From Chlorops oryzae (lineage: Eukaryota > Arthropoda > Insecta > Diptera > Chloropidae), in assembly GCA_020466095.1 (NCBI GenBank), contig CM035807.1:116859624-116923623 (forward strand): a DNA stretch of 64,000 bases, given 5' to 3'. Of this stretch, positions 60,221-64,000 are shown one piece after another. The first letter of the stretch is position 1, and each line of letters starts with the position of its first letter. The notes beneath the pieces are model-generated. The model saw nothing but the letters and a program-made list of their open reading frames with translations, did no database searches and was not told the origin of the DNA. A program made the translations under genes and the position numbers.

Positions 60221-61378
60221 GTGATGAGGGGCACACCAGCTCGGCAGTTAATTTTGAAAGTTTTTTAGAGAAACTGATTGCTTTATTTTCCCTCTCTCTG
60301 GCTCTTTGGTTACTTTTGATGACATTTCGGATAGCTGTTGCCATGATTTGTTTCGCTCAAATCGTATATTCAAAGGACTTTTGTAAATAAATCTCATCTC
60401 GGATAGCTAAATAAGTTTTCCGGGCAAATATTCTAATCCGTCAGGGGCAAACTTTTAACCTACATACAATCTGATGAAGTTGTCGTTTATTTGAATTCAA
60501 TGAAGTTCCATCTTGAGTTGAAAAAGGAATGCATTTAGCATCATTAAATTGAAAAAGAGTCTTAAGAGTAACCTCGTTTGTTTCGATTCTGCTTTTCAAT
60601 AAGTTCCTTTCCTCTATTGAAATTGGTTGCCATATGAGCACAAATCGTTCAAATTACAAGGACCTTAAATTCATTATTTTCAATTCCATTATCATCACAT
60701 TTTTCCCCCTGAAAAGAACGCACATCATTTTACAAATTTCTCTTTTTATTTATAACTAAGTGCTCCAGAAGCGTTAAAAAAAAAGCACGAAAATAAATAA
60801 TCTGAAATAATCTGAAATAACAAGGAAACTTGTTGTGTTCCTCAACCGAGATTTCCCAGAAACTTAAATTGCTCTTCTTATTCAGGGGTCGGAATAAAAG
60901 CGGTGCAAAAAAAATTTTTTTTTTTCGCTTTAAGTTTTCTTCGGCTCTTGCCTTCATTCGCCATAACATATTATTCATTTCCTTTCCCATTCATTGAGCC
61001 ATTTCATAACGGATCCCCTCAATTGATTTCACACAAAAGACCCCACAGAGCTTACAAGATTTGCCTTGTGGGAAAAAAAAGATGAAGCTCTTAACACATT
61101 CAACCCGACTGAACGATGACAACTGTTGGAATTTGAAGCTTACGATGCCAATTCGTTAACAACATTATTGGCACACCGAAATAAGCATTGGCAATCCTTT
61201 TCGAATCCTTTCATTCCGCTTCTTTTTTTATTTTTATTTATTTATTTATTTTTCTTGCATCTTGATTAATGCCCTCACTTTAAGTAAATCGATACTTTAT
61301 GGGGGAAATCAATCAAATAAATTGGGAAATACCTTTAAAGTTTAAAAGAGGCAAACAATTTTAACACAATTTGATGAC
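60221..61378. other. No gene recognised
   Basis: AT-rich, with short frames only. Confidence 0.4.
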
Positions 61379-61625
61379 CAGGGCAACCAAAAATATTTAA
61401 ATTGAGCCCTAAAAATATACATGTCAATATTTTGAAATGTTTCCGATGCTGGAACTCCGTGTTTTTCTTCAAAACAACGCTTATTTATACACACCTTCAG
61501 AAGGATTTTATGGAATTTTACGGATCATGTAAAGGTTGGAACTAAGTTCCACAAGCAAAGCATTTTTCTTCAATATTGACGTGCATACTTTTAGGGCTCA
61601 ATTTAAATATTTTTTGGTTGCCCTG
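61379..61625. mobile_element. hAT-like MITE family B (CAGGGCAACC ends)
   Basis: 247 bp, a near-perfect foldback. Ends CAGGGCAACCAAAAA and TTTTTGGTTGCCCTG with arms of about 50 bp. Flanks TTGATGAC and ATGATGAC are an 8-bp duplication with one mismatch. Confidence 0.85.
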
Positions 61626-61891
61626 ATGATGACTTCAAAAGGCATTAATTGATGACCGCTATGGGAAGTTTCAATTACAGCATTTTTCCGAGTAGATTTA
61701 AATGAGATTTTCTTATGGAACTTGGCCTTCCAAAAAAGGACAAAAATATTTAAAAAAATGACAATAGGAATGAAAAATTAGAATTTTGAGCCTTATCACA
61801 AAAATTCGTTGCATACTTTACGGATCAAAGTTGCCATTTTAATTGCTGCCATTGCCTTTAATCTCTGACATATAAAATTATATTTCATGTC

Positions 61892-62135
61892 CAGGGCTTG
61901 TATTTTGTTGGCTGTTATAAATTTAAAGCATAGTTTATGGGGCAAAAAATTTTTCCTACCAAAATTTTGCGAAAAAGTTTAGCAAAGATGAACTTCAACC
62001 CGTTTTTCTAACTTCAAAAAAATTCATATTGAAGTTAAAAATCGATTTGAATCTTAACTTTATGTGTGTTGAACAAAATTTTTACTCCATAAAGTATGCT
62101 TTAAATTTATAAAAGTCAACAAAATCCGAGCCTTG
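61892..62135. mobile_element. hAT-like MITE family A, complete copy
   Basis: 244 bp. Flanks TTCATGTC and TTTATGTC, an 8-bp duplication with one mismatch. Ends CAGGGCTTGTAT and CCGAGCCTTG. Confidence 0.85.
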
Positions 62136-62288
62136 TTTATGTCATTTATGCATAGATTTTTAAAACTGATATCTCATTTTGTTGGGTGTGGATTAAACTT
62201 CAAATAAAAGGAAATATTAGAGGTGTGTATTTTTCTGTTGAAGGCTTAAAGGTCTGCAGGATCTTATTTTCTTTACCGTTGCTAAGGC

Positions 62289-62480
62289 TACACGGAGAGA
62301 AATTAGTGCCCGAAATATAATTGGAACCAATTACATATGTGATTGGAGCCTTGCCGCGATTGCATTATTAATTGGAGCCAATTACAATATGAAATAAAAT
62401 TATATTTTATGATTAAATGAAATATTATTTACTAATTGTGCTTTAAGTTATTAGTGTTCAAATCTTAAATCAGGGGTGCA
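62289..62480 (+). mobile_element. Left end of element with TACACGGAGAGAAA terminus
   Basis: The terminus matches the 18752 family with one change. It leads into the tandem array that fills the rest of the window; the right end is not in view. Confidence 0.45.
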
Positions 62481-63855
62481 TTATCATGTGATTGTATTTA
62501 TTTTACAACTTCTTCTTATATTTCTCAAATGGTTTATAATTTCGATCGTATATAAGGTGATTGATTTTTAAAAATCCTTAGGCACTCCAAGGGTGTAGGT
62601 GGACCACGAATTTATCATGTGATTGTATTTATTTTACAGCTTGTTCTTATATTTCTCAAATGGTTTATAATTTCGATCGTATATAAGTGATTGAATTTTC
62701 AAAATCCTTAGGCACTCCAAGGGGCTGGTGGACCACGAATATTAAAATATCATGTGAAATGCCTATTTATTTTACAGCTGATTCTTATATTTCATCAAAT
62801 GGTTTATAATTTCGATGTATATAACGTGATTAATTTCAAATCCTTAGGACTGCCATATGGCTATGTGGACTACGAATTATATATGTATTTATTTATTTTA
62901 CATTATTCCTTATATTTTAAATGGTTTATAATTATAAGATATATTATAACGAGATTATATTTTCAAAATCTTAAGCACTCCAAGTTTTGGAGAAAAGTTT
63001 AGACCACAAGAACTTTAATCTGCTGTTTTTTAATTAAATAATTTCATATTGATTAACACAAATTGAATTTCTTTATTTTAACAAATTTTTCTCTGTTGCT
63101 TTATTATTATGAAGTCGAAAATAATCCGAGATTGATTTTTCAACAATCCTTTAACATTCTCCAAGTGTTGGTGGACCAACAAACTTTCAATAATGGAAAT
63201 TGTAGGTTTATTTTACACATTGTTCTTATATGTTCTTAAAGTGCGATTTATAATTTCTGATCGTACTAACTAACGGAGATTGATTTTTAAAATCCTTAAG
63301 CACTGCCAAGGGTGATAGTATTGGACCACGAATTTATCATGTGATTGTATTTATTTTACACATTGTTCTTATATTTCTCAAATGGTTTATAATTTCGATC
63401 GTATATAAGGAGATTGATTTTTCAAAATCCTTAGGCACTCCAAGGGGTGGTGGACCACGAATTTATCATGTGATTGTATTTATTTTACACATTGTTCTTA
63501 TATTTCTCAAATGGTTTATAATTTCGATCGTATATAACGAGATTGATTTTTCAAAATCCTTAGGCACCCCAAGGGGTTGGTGGACCACAAATTTATCATG
63601 TGATTGTATTTATTTTACAGCTTGTTCTTATATTTCTCAAATGGTTTATAATTTCGATCGTATATAACGAGATTGATTTTTCAAAATCCTTAGGCACCCC
63701 AAGGGGTTGGTGGACCACAAATTTATCATGTGATTGTATTTATTTTACAGCTTGTTCTTATATTTCTCAAATGGTTTATAATTTCGATCGTATATAAGGA
63801 GATTGATTTTTCAAAATCCTTAAGCACTCCAAGGGGCAGGTGGACCCCGAATATG
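62481..63855 (+). repeat. ~130-bp tandem array, about 10 copies
   Basis: Units share ATTTATCATGTGATTGTATT, GGTTTATAATTTCGATCG and CCTTAGGCACTCCAAGGGG. Late units start at about 63332, 63461, 63591 and 63721 (period 129-130). Units at 62740-63300 are strongly decayed, whereas those after 63330 are nearly identical. The repeated open frames are artefacts. Confidence 0.9.
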
Positions 63856-64000
63856 ACGTGGTGAAATATATTCCGCCCAATCGTGGAGAATGCCCCTTTA
63901 TATATTGTTATATAGAATATATTTTGAATTGCAGGGGATCACAAATTTAATTAGATGTAATTTAATTTGTTTCTATGTATATAATTCGATACAATTACAT

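Noticed and set aside
63341..63797. Repetitive open frames in the 130-bp array
   Set aside because: The same phrase repeats because the DNA does; the period is not a multiple of three in all units and stops appear in the degenerate ones.

Overview
The window is AT-rich, repeat-dense nuclear DNA from an insect, most likely a higher fly (Diptera) outside Drosophila. The evidence is one clearly recognisable spliced gene, a CYLD-type deubiquitinase with GT-AG introns, set among many short transposon-derived elements. The species cannot be named from the sequence alone.

The only gene I can reconstruct with confidence is CYLD, on the minus strand. It has 11 coding exons between 29475 and 21964 and a probable upstream non-coding exon ending at 29987. 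The splice phases I worked out agree at every junction and give a protein of about 1113 residues: a degenerate N-terminal CAP-Gly-like module, a long low-complexity linker, a canonical CAP-Gly domain, and a USP domain with an internal zinc-binding B-box and the Cys/His/Asp catalytic residues. Three weaker plus-strand exon candidates are listed at low confidence: a nine-codon first exon at 4386, a signal-peptide exon at 18168, and a GC-rich block at 60110.

Everything else is mainly mobile-element debris. 1-625: two nested foldback elements. 1.9-3.2 kb: a purine tract. 4.9-6.5, 10.0-11.2 and 25.9-26.6 kb: three copies of an element carrying arrays of ATCGAT-type motifs. 11.8, 35.7, 37.4-38.0, 39.8-40.6, 46.0-46.8, 49.0-49.8 and 61.9 kb: copies of a ~240-bp hAT-like MITE with 8-bp target duplications. 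15.5-21.4 kb: several inverted-repeat elements, one flanked by TTAA. 30.1-30.7 kb: an element beside the CYLD 5' end. 41.5-44.3 kb: mariner-like and minisatellite-bearing repeats. 44.7-50.7 kb: a ~2.4-kb segmental duplication whose second copy is full of small indels. 52.9-53.7 kb: a piggyBac-like element. 57.0-57.9 and 62.3-64.0 kb: elements with 49-bp and ~130-bp tandem arrays. No transposase gene is recognisable, so these elements appear non-autonomous.

The most interesting pattern is the recurrence of CGAT-rich arrays in different element copies, two of them at the CYLD gene (intron 2 and just upstream of the 5' end). These motifs resemble binding sites of the fly chromatin factors DREF and BEAF-32; any regulatory role is inference.
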